Assembly (NCBI RefSeq): GCF_015999465.1
Contig: NZ_CP065534.1
Location: forward strand, 3,100,001 to 3,164,000
Length of the DNA: 64,000 nucleotides
From: Lonsdalea populi
Lineage (GTDB): Bacteria > Pseudomonadota > Gammaproteobacteria > Enterobacterales > Enterobacteriaceae
Direction: 5' to 3'
The position numbers and the translations under genes are program-made. Below the pieces are notes generated by a model. It had not been told where the DNA came from, made no database searches, and worked only from the letters and a program-made list of their open reading frames with translations. How positions within the stretch are numbered: the stretch's first letter is position 1; every line of letters starts with the position of its first letter. Of the stretch, positions 1 to 11,000 are shown one piece after another.

Positions 1-3000
1 AAACTGCAAATGCGCCTGCGGATATCCGCCATCCAGCGGGACATAAGCGCCGCCTGCCTTGAGCGTCGCCAATATCGCCACGATAAGCTCGCCGCTGCGC
101 GCCAGCGCGATCGCCACCCGACTGCCGGGCCGAACGCCGAGCGCGGCCAGCCGTCCGGCCAGTTGATTGGCCCTCGCATCCAGTTCGCCATAACTCATTT
201 GCTGTTCACCCCACCTTATGGCCGATGCATTGGGATGCCGCAACGCCCGCTCCTCAAACAGCTCTGGCAGGCTCTTCTGCGTCGGGTATGCCGCCCGCGT
301 CTGGTTGAAGTCGCCCAACACCCGCTGGCGCTCGGAGGAAGAGAGCAGCGGCAACGCTTGCACCGGTTGATTCGGCTCGGACGTCATGCCTTGCAGCAGC
401 CGTACCCAATAGCGCAAATAACGCTTTATGGTGACGTCATCGAACAGAGAAACCGCATAATTTAAACGCCCTACCACCCGGTTATCTTCTTCGTGCAGTT
501 CCAGAATGAGATCGCACTGAGCGGTCGCCGTGTCGTGATGCAGCGGGGAGAGCGTCAGCCCGGGCCACTCGGCGGATTCAACGGGAAGATTTTGCCACGC
601 CAACATGGCCTGAAAGACCGGCCCGTGCGACAAACTGCGGGCGGGAGCCAGCGCTTCCACCACCTGTTCGAAGGGAATATCCGCGTGTGCCTGTGCGGCC
701 AGCTGCGTTTCTCGGATCTGCGCGATCAGCGCGACGGTATCGGGCTCTGCGGACAGATCGACGCGCAGCGCCTGGGTATTGACTAACATGCCGATCAGCG
801 GCTCAAGTTCGCACCGGTTACGCCCGGCGATGGGCGTGCCGACGACCACATCTTCTTGTCCCGACAGTCGGCTCAGCAGCGCCGACCAGCCCGCCAGCAG
901 CGCCATAAACAGCGTACCGCCGCAGCGCTGACCCAAGGCCTTCAGCGACTGAGTCAGCGCGCTATCCAGTTCAACCGCCAGGCTCGCGCCGCGGTAGTCC
1001 TGCACCAAAGGACGAGGGCGATCGCTTGGCAGCGTCAGACAATCCGGGATCCCCTGCAACTGCGCCATCCAGTACGCTTGCTGAGCCTCCAGTACCTCGC
1101 CTTGCATCTGCTCGCGTTGCCACTCGGCGTAATCGCCGAACTGGATCGTCATCGCCGGCAGCGGATCGGGTTGGTCCTGTATAAACGCCGAATAGAGCGT
1201 GCGCAGTTCGTTCATCATCACGCCCAGCGACCAGCCGTCGGCGATGATATGGTGCAGCGCCAGGCGAAGCCAATGCTCCCGCTCCGTTACCCGAATCAGC
1301 TGTCCCTGCGCCAAAGGACCGGCCGTCAGGTCGAATTCGGGCGTAAAAGACGCGCGCTCGTCATGCATTTCACTCGCCGTCTTCATCTGCAACGGGAACC
1401 CTCGATCTTCCGGCTCCACCACCTGCACCGGCTCGCCGTCCCGGCACTCAATGTGAGTCCGCAACGCCGCATGACGAGCGACGATGCGATCCAGCGCGCG
1501 CTGTAGCGCCAGCACATTGAGCGAGCCTGTCAGTTTGATGCCCCCGGCAATAACATAGGCCGCGCTGGCGTTGGCATCCCGCTGCGTCAGGAACCAAATT
1601 CGCCGTTGAGCCAAAGACAGCGGCGGCGCTTTTTCGGTGCCGCGCGGAATCGTCGGCACCGGCTCGCTCTGCGTCGCCGCCTCCAGCACGGCGGCGACAT
1701 CATGCAGCGCGGGACGCGCAAACAGCGTCGCCAGAGACAGCTCGCGCCCCAGTTCGTCGCGTAGTCGCGAGATCAGCTGCACGGCCAGCAACGAGTGTCC
1801 GCCCAGCGCGAAAAAGTCGTCGTACCGACTGACGTTTTCCACACCCAGAAGCGATTGCCATATCGCCGCCAACGTCGTTTCCATTTCGCCCTGCGGCGCG
1901 GCATAGGGCTGATGCGCAAACGCGGCCTGATCCGGGACCGGCAAGGCTTTGCGATCCACTTTGCCGTTCGCGGTGAGCGGCATCTCCGCCAGCGCCATCC
2001 AGGCGACGGGCAGCATATACGACGGCAGTCGGGCGCTGAGTCGTTCACGCAGACTTTCAACGCAGACCCCCTGGGGATCGTCGCTGGTGTAGTAGGCGAC
2101 CAGCCGTTTTTCCTGCGTCTGCTCCGTCAGGAGCACCGCTTCGACCGCCGCTTCGCGGATCCCTTCGCAGGCCAGCAGCGCGGATTCTATCTCCCCCAGC
2201 TCAACGCGAAAACCGCGGATCTTCAGTTGGAAGTCATTGCGTCCGAGATAGTCGATCGTCCCGTCGCTCCGCCAGCGTCCCAGATCGCCGGTTTGGTACA
2301 TCCGCGCTTCAGTCTCCTTCACAAATGGATCGGGCAGGAAGCGTTCGGCGGTCAAATCCGGACGATTGACATACCCGCGAGCGACCTGTGCGCCGCCGAT
2401 GAACAGTTCTCCGCAAACGCCCGGCGGCACCGGTTCCCCCTGACCGTCCAGAATATAAACATGGGTATTGGCGATAGGCCGGCCGATGTGCAGCGATGCC
2501 TCGTCGGCGTGAATGACGCCACAGGTGGCGACGACGGTGTTTTCCGTCGGACCGTAGTTGTTGAACAGGGTAAAACGGGCTCCGGCGGGCGGGCGGCGTT
2601 TAAGCCTGTCGCCGCCGACCAGCAGCGCCCGCAGCGTGGACGGCGCCATATTCCGCGCGAACGCCAGCTCAGCGACGGGCGTCGGCAGAAAGCTGACGTC
2701 CAGCGGCTGCGCCGCCCACCATGTCAGCAGTTGCTGTGGATCGCGCGATATCTCCGGCGTCGGCATCACCACTCTGGCCCCGACCGACAGCGGCGGCCAG
2801 ATCTCCCAGGCCGCGGCGTCGAATCCCAATCCCGCGACGCTGGACGAACAGTCTTGCGCCCGCAGCGCGAATGCCTCTTGGTGCCAGTGAACCAGATTAA
2901 CGACATGCCGATGTTCGACCATCACGCCTTTCGGCTGGCCGGTCGAACCGGAGGTATAGATAAGATAAGCCGGATGATGAGGCGTCAGCCCCAGCGATTC

Positions 3001-6000
3001 CGTCGGAAGATTGTCCCGGGACGACGACGCCCAAGGCCGGTTTTCTCCCTCCAGCAAGACCAGCGTCACGGCCGACGGCAGCGCCCCCAAATGCTCGCGT
3101 ACGTCGCGGCTTGTCACCAACGCCTGCGGCGCGCTGTCTTCCAGAATATAGGCCAGTCGTTTCGTCGGCAGCGCCGGGTCCAGCGGCACGTAGGCGGCCC
3201 CTGACTTCAACGCCGCCAGCAGTGCGACGATCAGATCGCAACCGCGATCCAGCGCGATAGCCACCCGATCGCCCGGCCCCACGCCCTGCGCCTTCAGCCA
3301 GTGCGCCAGCTGATTAGCCTGCGCGTTCAATTCGCCATAGCGCAGGCTCAGGCCGCCGCACAGTATCGCCTGCGCATCAGGTTGACGGGCCGCCTGCGTC
3401 TCGAACAGCGCATGCAGACTGCACCCGGCAGGATAGTCGGCGTGCGTGGCATTAAAGTCGCACAGTACCTGATGGCGCTCCTCTTCCGACAATAGCGGCA
3501 ACGCCGTCACCGGCGTCGTCGGCGAAGAAACCATGCCGGCGAGCAGCCGCTGCCAATAGCCCAGATAACGGCGCACCGTGCTTTCATCGAACAGCGCGCT
3601 GGCGTAATACAGCCCTCCGCTGAGCTCATCACCTTGTTCGCTCAGGACCAGACTGAGGTCGAACGGGGACACCGTCGCCTCGTCCTGCAACTCCGTTACC
3701 GTCATGCCGGGCAGCGCCAGCGCCGCTTCCGGCGTATTCTGCAGCGTCATCATGACCTGAAAGATCGGGCTGTGAGACAGGTTACGGGACGGCGCCAGCA
3801 TCTCCACGACCTGCTCGAACGGAATATCGGCGTGCGTCTGCGCCGCCTGCGCAGTCGCTTTCACCTGTTCCAGCAGCGAGATGGCATCCGGTTGGGCCGA
3901 CAGGTCAACGCGCAACGCCTGCGTGTTGACGAACATGCCGATCAACGGCTCTACTTCACGGCGATGTCGGCCCGCGTTAGGTGAACCGATCACCACCTCT
4001 TCCTGCCCGGACAACCGGCTCATCAATGCCGCCCAGCCCGCCATCAGCGTCATATACAGCGTGGCATTCCCGCGCTGACTCAGCGCCTTCAGCGACTGCG
4101 TCAGTCCGGCGTCCAGCGATACCGCCACGCGGGCGCCGCGGTAATCCTGCTGCTGCGGCCGCGGCCTATCCGTCGGCAGCGTCAGACATTCGGGCACGCC
4201 GCGCAGCTGTTCCGTCCAATAACTCTGCTGCGCCTGCATCCGGTCGCCGCACAGATAACGTTGCTGCCAGGCCGCGTAATCTCCGTACTGGATCGGCAGC
4301 GCCGGCAGAGGATCGTTCCTTTGCTGATGAAACGCGGCATACAGCGCGCCGATCTCATTCATCAGTACGCCGAGGGACCAACCGTCGGCGATGATGTGGT
4401 GCAGCGCCAGCCGCAGCCAGTGTTCCTCTTCAGACACCGTGACCAGTTGAGCCAGCGCCAGCGGCCCTGTGGTGAGATCGAACGTCGGCGGGAAGCACGG
4501 TGGCTCACGCCGGTCGTCCAGCCCGGTCGCACTGAGCGGAAAACCGCGATCCTCCGCCTCAATCACCTGAACCGGCGTGCCGTCGCGCACCTCGATATGA
4601 GCGCGTAACACGGCATGCCGCGCATAAACGCGATCCAGCGCCTGGCGGAGCGCCGCCATATCCAGCCTACCCTCGAGCTTAACGCCGCCCGCCAGCACGT
4701 AGGCGTCCCCCGCCGCCGCGTCCATCTGGCTTAACACCCAGATTCGCCGTTGCGCCAAAGAGAGCGGAGCGTCTTCGCCTGCTTTCAAGGGGGGTATGTC
4801 GGTTAGCGTCTCCGCCGGCGCGGCGTCCAGCGCCGCGGCCAATGCGCCGATCGTCGGATGAGCGAACAACGTCTCCAGCGGCAGCGCCCGGCGCAGCGCT
4901 TCCTGCACCCGGGAAACCAGCTGCATCGCCAGCAGAGAGTGTCCGCCCAGCGCGAAGAAGTTGTCGTGGCGACTGACCTTCGGCACGCCGAGCAGAGACT
5001 GCCAGATCGCCGCCAGCGCCGTCTCCGTTTCCCCTTGAGGCGCTTCGTAGGGCTGCTGTGCATAGGCCGATTCATCCGGTGCAGGCAATGCCTTGCGGTC
5101 TACCTTGCCGTTCGGCGTTAACGGCACATTCTCCAGCACGACCCAGGCGGCGGGCACCATGTAGTCAGGCAGACGCTCGCTCAACGTCGTTCGCAGCGCC
5201 TCTGGAGTGAGCGCCGCGTCCGCTTCCGCCACGTAATACGCGACCAGTCGCGGTTCCTCGCTTTCTCCGCTCACCGCCGTCACTACCGCCTCGCGCACGC
5301 CTTCGCAGGCCAACAGCGCGGTCTCGATCTCGCCCAGTTCGATACGAAAACCGCGAATTTTGACCTGAAAGTCGTTACGCCCCAGATATTCGAGCGCGCC
5401 GTCGGCCCGCCAGCGCCCCAGATCGCCGGTTTGATACATACGGGCATCGGCATCGCGGCAAAAGGGATCGGGCAGGAAGCGCTCCGCCGTCAAATCGGCG
5501 CGATGGAAATAGCCCAGACTAACGCCATCGCCGCCGATATAAATCTCCCCCGGTACGCCGGGCGGCACCGGTTCCCCTGCCGCATCCAGCAGATAAACCC
5601 GCGTATTCGCGATGGGATGACCTATCGGTATCGATGTATCCTCCGCGCCAATACGCCACGTCGTCGACCAGACCGTGGTCTCCGTCGGACCGTACATATT
5701 CCACAGCGCGTCGACGCGCGGGAGCAACGCCGCCGCCAGCGCCGGCGAAAACGCCTCACCGCCGATCAATCCCGTCAAACCGGAGGCGCCAGGCCAACCG
5801 GCCGCCAGCAGCAGTTTCCACGTCGCCGGCGTGGCTTGAAACAGAGAGATCGCCTGCGCGTTCAGATATTGCCCCAGCTTCGCACCGTCCCGGCGCAGGT
5901 CGTCGCAGGCCAGATGCAGCTGACCGCCCGCGATTAACGGCAGGTAAATTTCCAGAACGTGAATATCAAAGGAGACGGTGGTGACTGCCAGCAGTCGGGT

Positions 6001-8073
6001 ATGCGACGCCGCACGATGCTGACGCCGCTGACAGTGCAGGAAATTCACCACGGCCCGGTGCGGCACCGTCACGCCTTTGGGACGGCCGGTCGAGCCGGAG
6101 GTGTAAATAAGGTAGGCCGGATGATTCGCCGTCAGCCCACAATCCAGCGGGGGCAGATTGGCATCGGAGTACCGCGTCCACGGGCCTGTGTCCTCATCAT
6201 ACGCCAGCAGCGTGGCCGATCCTGGCAGTTCGCCCAGCGCGGCGCGCGTTGTTTGCGAGGCGATCACCGCAATAGGATCGCAGTCATGCAGCACCACGCT
6301 GAGTCGCGCCTGCGGCTGCGCCGGATCCAACGGCACGTAGGCGGCGCCTGTCTTAAGTACCGCCAGCAGCGAGGCGATTAGCGCAGGGCCGCGCGGCAGC
6401 GCCACGACCACCCGGGTATCCGGACCGGCCCCGTGCTCGACGAGCCAGTGCGCCAGTCGGTTAGCCCTTTTATTGAGTTCGCCGTAGCTCAGCGTCCGAC
6501 CGTCGAATACCACCGCAATCGCATCAGGCTGCGCGGCGGCCTGATATTCGACCAGTTCATGTATGCAGGCATCGCGGGGATAGTCCGCCTGCGTCGCATT
6601 AACGTCGTCCAGCACCTGCCGCCGCTCATCGGCGGACAGTAACGGCAATGCCTTCACCGCGCAGTCAGGCCGCTCCGCCATGCCGCGTAGCATCCGCAGC
6701 CAGTAGCTCAGATAACGCCGTACGGTATCCGCATCGAACAGGGCCGTCGCATAGCACAGCGTCCCCTCGCATCGCCCTTCGGTTTCCGTCAGCGTTAGAT
6801 TTAGATCGACCTGCGCCATCGTGGCTTCGCCCTCTACCGGCGAGGCGGCAACGCCGGGCAGCGTAAACGGCTGCTGCGGCGTATTTTGCAGCGACAACAT
6901 CACCTGAAACAGCGGGCTATGGGACAGACTGCGGGTCGGCGCGACCGCTTCCACCACCTGCTCGAAGGGGATATCGGCGTGACGCTGCGCCGCCAGCGCC
7001 GTGTCTCGCACCTGCGTCAGCAACGCGGGCGTATTCAACGGCTCCGAGAGGTCGATTCTCAGCGCCTGTGTGTTGACGAACATGCCGATCAGCGACTCGA
7101 CTTCGCGGCGGTGACGCCCGGCCGTCGGCACGCCGATGACGATATCGTCCTGAGCGGATAAACGGCTCATCAACGCCGCCCACCCGGCCAGCAACGTCAT
7201 AAACAGCGTACAGCCGTGGCGCCGCGCCAGCGCTTGCATTCCGTTCAGCAGCTTCGCGTCCAGCGTCACCGAGACGCAGGCGCCGTCGTCATCCTGCATT
7301 CGCGGACGCGGGCGATCGGTCGGCAGCGCCAGACACGTCGGCGCGCCGCGGAGTTGCGTCCGCCAGTAGTTACGCTGAGCCTCCAGCCGGTCTCCACGCA
7401 GCTCCGCATGCTGCCACGCGGCATAGTCGGCATATTGAATAGGCAGCGGCGGCAAAGGATCGGGCAGACCCTGGCTGAAGGCCGTATAGAGGACGTTCAG
7501 CTCCCGCAAGAAAATGCCGAGCGACCACCCGTCGGCGATTAAATGATGCAGCGCAATGCGCAACAGATGCTCGTCTTCGCCCAGACACACCAGTTGCCCG
7601 CCCAACAGCGGCCCCTGTTCCGGATCGGGCCGTAGCGTAAAATGCGGTAGCGGTGCCGACGCATCCGATAACGTCCGCATTTCCAACACGAAACCAGTGT
7701 CGGCAGGAGCGATGTGCTGACGCGGCGTACCCGCCACATTCGTCACCCGCGTCCGTAAAATCTCATGACGGGCGACGATGCGGTTCAACGCCGCCTGCAG
7801 AGCGACGGTATTGAGCCGGCCACTGAGCCGATAGGCCATGCCCAGCAGATAGCGATCCGGCGCCGACGACTCCATTTGCGACAGGAACCACAGTCCGCGC
7901 TGGACGGGCGCCAACGGCATCCCGCCCTCGACACGCGGCGCGGGGGGGATGGGCTGTATCCTGCCTGCGCCCTTCGACTTCATCCCTTTGGCTTTCGCCA
8001 GCGCCAGCAGTTTGGCCTTTTGCTCCCGCGAGAGGGGCTGGACAGAGGATGGGGTTGCTTCCTTGTTCTGCAT
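1..8073 (-). CDS. Non-ribosomal peptide synthetase, second subunit (partial, continues beyond window start)
   Basis: Modular NRPS that extends the peptide handed over by the upstream subunit. The visible 2,690 residues read C-A-T, C-A-T, C-A. Condensation motifs HHLIADGWS/HHIIADGWS lie near residues 178, 1228 and 2276; adenylation YTSGSTG loops near 658 and 1709; carrier motifs GGHSLLA (phosphopantetheinyl Ser) near 1041 and 2091. Specificity codes read by alignment to GrsA are DILQLGMVW (glycine) for the first A domain and DAWFLGNVV (leucine) for the second; the third is cut before its code. The N-terminus is a short Lys-rich helix (LSREQKAKLLALAKAKG) typical of a docking region. Its ATG overlaps the stop of the preceding gene (TAATG) with GGAG upstream, so the two subunits are translationally coupled. 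No thioesterase is visible; it would lie off-window. Confidence 0.95.
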   Translation of the reverse strand, partial: MQNKEATPSSVQPLSREQKAKLLALAKAKGMKSKGAGRIQPIPPAPRVEGGMPLAPVQRGLWFLSQMESSAPDRYLLGMAYRLSGRLNTVALQAALNRIVARHEILRTRVTNVAGTPRQHIAPADTGFVLEMRTLSDASAPLPHFTLRPDPEQGPLLGGQLVCLGEDEHLLRIALHHLIADGWSLGIFLRELNVLYTAFSQGLPDPLPPLPIQYADYAAWQHAELRGDRLEAQRNYWRTQLRGAPTCLALPTDRPRPRMQDDDGACVSVTLDAKLLNGMQALARRHGCTLFMTLLAGWAALMSRLSAQDDIVIGVPTAGRHRREVESLIGMFVNTQALRIDLSEPLNTPALLTQVRDTALAAQRHADIPFEQVVEAVAPTRSLSHSPLFQVMLSLQNTPQQPFTLPGVAASPVEGEATMAQVDLNLTLTETEGRCEGTLCYATALFDADTVRRYLSYWLRMLRGMAERPDCAVKALPLLSADERRQVLDDVNATQADYPRDACIHELVEYQAAAQPDAIAVVFDGRTLSYGELNKRANRLAHWLVEHGAGPDTRVVVALPRGPALIASLLAVLKTGAAYVPLDPAQPQARLSVVLHDCDPIAVIASQTTRAALGELPGSATLLAYDEDTGPWTRYSDANLPPLDCGLTANHPAYLIYTSGSTGRPKGVTVPHRAVVNFLHCQRRQHRAASHTRLLAVTTVSFDIHVLEIYLPLIAGGQLHLACDDLRRDGAKLGQYLNAQAISLFQATPATWKLLLAAGWPGASGLTGLIGGEAFSPALAAALLPRVDALWNMYGPTETTVWSTTWRIGAEDTSIPIGHPIANTRVYLLDAAGEPVPPGVPGEIYIGGDGVSLGYFHRADLTAERFLPDPFCRDADARMYQTGDLGRWRADGALEYLGRNDFQVKIRGFRIELGEIETALLACEGVREAVVTAVSGESEEPRLVAYYVAEADAALTPEALRTTLSERLPDYMVPAAWVVLENVPLTPNGKVDRKALPAPDESAYAQQPYEAPQGETETALAAIWQSLLGVPKVSRHDNFFALGGHSLLAMQLVSRVQEALRRALPLETLFAHPTIGALAAALDAAPAETLTDIPPLKAGEDAPLSLAQRRIWVLSQMDAAAGDAYVLAGGVKLEGRLDMAALRQALDRVYARHAVLRAHIEVRDGTPVQVIEAEDRGFPLSATGLDDRREPPCFPPTFDLTTGPLALAQLVTVSEEEHWLRLALHHIIADGWSLGVLMNEIGALYAAFHQQRNDPLPALPIQYGDYAAWQQRYLCGDRMQAQQSYWTEQLRGVPECLTLPTDRPRPQQQDYRGARVAVSLDAGLTQSLKALSQRGNATLYMTLMAGWAALMSRLSGQEEVVIGSPNAGRHRREVEPLIGMFVNTQALRVDLSAQPDAISLLEQVKATAQAAQTHADIPFEQVVEMLAPSRNLSHSPIFQVMMTLQNTPEAALALPGMTVTELQDEATVSPFDLSLVLSEQGDELSGGLYYASALFDESTVRRYLGYWQRLLAGMVSSPTTPVTALPLLSEEERHQVLCDFNATHADYPAGCSLHALFETQAARQPDAQAILCGGLSLRYGELNAQANQLAHWLKAQGVGPGDRVAIALDRGCDLIVALLAALKSGAAYVPLDPALPTKRLAYILEDSAPQALVTSRDVREHLGALPSAVTLVLLEGENRPWASSSRDNLPTESLGLTPHHPAYLIYTSGSTGQPKGVMVEHRHVVNLVHWHQEAFALRAQDCSSSVAGLGFDAAAWEIWPPLSVGARVVMPTPEISRDPQQLLTWWAAQPLDVSFLPTPVAELAFARNMAPSTLRALLVGGDRLKRRPPAGARFTLFNNYGPTENTVVATCGVIHADEASLHIGRPIANTHVYILDGQGEPVPPGVCGELFIGGAQVARGYVNRPDLTAERFLPDPFVKETEARMYQTGDLGRWRSDGTIDYLGRNDFQLKIRGFRVELGEIESALLACEGIREAAVEAVLLTEQTQEKRLVAYYTSDDPQGVCVESLRERLSARLPSYMLPVAWMALAEMPLTANGKVDRKALPVPDQAAFAHQPYAAPQGEMETTLAAIWQSLLGVENVSRYDDFFALGGHSLLAVQLISRLRDELGRELSLATLFARPALHDVAAVLEAATQSEPVPTIPRGTEKAPPLSLAQRRIWFLTQRDANASAAYVIAGGIKLTGSLNVLALQRALDRIVARHAALRTHIECRDGEPVQVVEPEDRGFPLQMKTASEMHDERASFTPEFDLTAGPLAQGQLIRVTEREHWLRLALHHIIADGWSLGVMMNELRTLYSAFIQDQPDPLPAMTIQFGDYAEWQREQMQGEVLEAQQAYWMAQLQGIPDCLTLPSDRPRPLVQDYRGASLAVELDSALTQSLKALGQRCGGTLFMALLAGWSALLSRLSGQEDVVVGTPIAGRNRCELEPLIGMLVNTQALRVDLSAEPDTVALIAQIRETQLAAQAHADIPFEQVVEALAPARSLSHGPVFQAMLAWQNLPVESAEWPGLTLSPLHHDTATAQCDLILELHEEDNRVVGRLNYAVSLFDDVTIKRYLRYWVRLLQGMTSEPNQPVQALPLLSSSERQRVLGDFNQTRAAYPTQKSLPELFEERALRHPNASAIRWGEQQMSYGELDARANQLAGRLAALGVRPGSRVAIALARSGELIVAILATLKAGGAYVPLDGGYPQAHLQF

Positions 8074-11000
8074 TACTCTTCTCCTTCCATTGATGCCGCC
8101 ATATCCAGCAGCTCAGCAATATCGAACTGTTCGATGCTCAGGTCCAGAATCCGCTCGCTGAGCGCGCTCAGACTTGGATGGGTGAACACCTCCGCCAACG
8201 GCAGGTCGACATCCAGCTCGAGTCGTAGCCGAGATACCAGTTGCACCGCCAGCAGCGAGTGCCCGCCCAGCTCGAAAAAGTTGTCATGACGACCGATGCG
8301 CTCCACGCCCAGCAATGCCCGCCAGATTGCCGCCACGGTTAATTCAGTTTCATCCTGAGGCGCTTCGAACACTGCATGCGCAAACGCCTCATCACCGGGT
8401 TCCGGCAACGCATGGCGATTCACTTTGCCATTAGGCGACAGCGGGAATTCGGCCAACGCCACCCAGGCCGCAGGCACCATATACGCGGGCAACTGCGCCA
8501 CCAGATGAGCGCGCATGGACTCGATGTCCGCACTTCCCTGGTAGTAAGCCACCAGCCGTTTTTCCCCGCCGCACTCACGCGGGATCACCACCGCCGCCTC
8601 AACGTCCGGGCATCCGCTCAGACAAGCTTCCACCTCTCCCGGCTCGATGCGGAACCCCCGGATCTTGACCTGATCGTCGTTGCGCCCCAGATAGTCGATG
8701 ACGCCGTCCTTGCGCCAACGTCCCCGATCGCCGGTTTTGTACATGCGCGCGTCCGCGTCCGTAGAGAAGGGATCCCGTATAAATCGCTCGGCGGTCAGCG
8801 CCGGTTGATTCAGATAGCCTCTCGCCACGCCGACGCCGCCGATATAGATTTCGCCCGCCACGCCGACCGGCACGGGCTCGCCTTGTTCATCGAGGATATA
8901 GAGCCGGCTATTGGCGATAGGGCGTCCGATCGGCGGCTGGGACACCCCGTTCGAGGCTGTCGCCGGACAGACATACTCGCTCGACACATGCGTTTCCGCC
9001 GGACCGTACTGATTGTGAAGCCGGACATTCGCCGCGCGTTGGAACAGCGCGCGCACATCAGGACCGAGACGCAGCGCCTCGCCGCTGGCGATAATGTCCA
9101 TCGCCGGCGGCACTCGCCCCGAAGCACAATACATCTGCGCCAGCGCAGGCAGGACCGAAGGGGGAATAAAAGCCCGCTCGACGTGGTGCTGCTCCAGCAG
9201 ATCCGCCAGCCGCGGCATATCGAGCCGCACGTCGTCCGGAACGATAATTAACCGCCCTCCGCCCGTCAACGCGCTGAGGATCTCCTGGCTCGCCACATCG
9301 AAACCGAAAGAAGCGAACTGTAGCGTGACGCCGGCCGTATGCCGGTTCTGCCAATGGACCAAATTGACCAGCGGCGCGTGTGGCATAGCCACCCCTTTGG
9401 GGCGACCGGTCGAGCCGGAGGTGTAGACGATATAAGCCAGATGACGCGGGGACAGTCCGATCGTCCGCGGGTCCGGATTACTGCTCTCTGCCTCGACCCA
9501 CGCCGGTTCATCCGCACTCAGAGCGACGATCGGCGGCAGCGTGGAACAGGACGCCAGCGAAGCGCGCCCTTCGTTGTCGCACAGGACCGCCCGCGGCGCG
9601 CAATCGGCGATCATATGAGCCAGTCGCTCGGCGGGGTAGAGCGGATCAAGCGGCACATAAGCGCCACCGGCTTTCAGTATCCCCAGTAGCGCCACGACCA
9701 TCCCCGGCCCCCGCGTGACGCAGATCGCCACGCGATCGTCCGGACGCACGCCCTGATCCATCAGCCAGTGCGCCAGCCGGTTGGCCCGCACGTTCAGCTC
9801 GCCGTAGCTTAATCGCCGATCGCCGCAGACCAGCGCCGTCGCCGTCGGCTGCCGACGCGCCTGCATCTCGAACAATTCATGCAAACAATTGTCGGCCGGA
9901 TAGGCGGACTCCGTGGCGTTGAACGCCGTGAGCACCCGCTGCCGCTCGGCGGCGGAAACCAGCGGCAGCGTCGTGACAGGCTGCATCGGTGTGGCGACCA
10001 TCCCCCGCAGCAGCCGCTGCCAGTAGTCCAGATAACGCTGAGCGGTATCCTCATCAAACAGGGCGGTGGCGTAATACATCGTTCCTTCCAGCAGCCCGTC
10101 GGTCTCGCGTAATTCCAGATTCAGATCGAACTGGCAAGTCGCCGTCTCGTTGGGCAACGGCGACAGCCGCAGCCCCGGCAACTCAGGCGCCATCTCCGGC
10201 AGATTATGCAGCGCCAGCATCACCTGGAAAATCGGACTATGGGACAAAGTACGCACCGGCGCGACCGCTTCGACTACGTGTTCGAACGGAATATCGGCAT
10301 GGCTTTGCGCCGCCAGCGTCGTACTCCTGACCTGCGCCAGCAGCGCCGCCGTGTCCATCTCCGGCGTCAGGGCGACCCGCAGCGCGAGCGTGTTGACGAA
10401 CATCCCAATCAGCGGTTCGATTTCCTGCCGATCGCGCCCGGCGATGGGAGAACCGATCACGATGTCGTCTTGACCGGAAAGACGGCTCATCAGAGCCGAC
10501 CAACCGGCTAACAACGTCATATACAGCGTGCAGCCATGTCGCTGGCTTAACGTCTTCAGCGCCTGAGTCAGGTTGGCGTCCAGCGTCAGAGTTTTATACG
10601 CCCCGGCAAAGCACTGCGTCGGCGGACGAGGTCTGTCCGTCGGCAGCACCAGATTATCCGGCGCGCCGTCCAGCTGTTCGACCCAGTAGCGTTGCTGCGC
10701 CTGCATGCTGGCGCCTTGCAGGTGTCGCCGCTGCCAAACGGCATAGTCGCCATATTGGATAGGCAGCGGCGGCAGCGGATCGGGCAGCCCCTGACTCAAT
10801 GCGCTGTACAAGGTACACAGTTCGCGGATCAAAATGCCGACCGACCAGCCGTCGGCGATAATGTGGTGCAGCGCCAACCTCAGCCAGTGCTCCCGCTCGG
10901 AAATGCGGAGCAGTTGCCCCTGAGCCAACGGGCCGGCGGTGATAGACATGGACGGCATGAACGGTTCCGGTCGCTCCTGGCTACCGCTCATATCAAGCCG

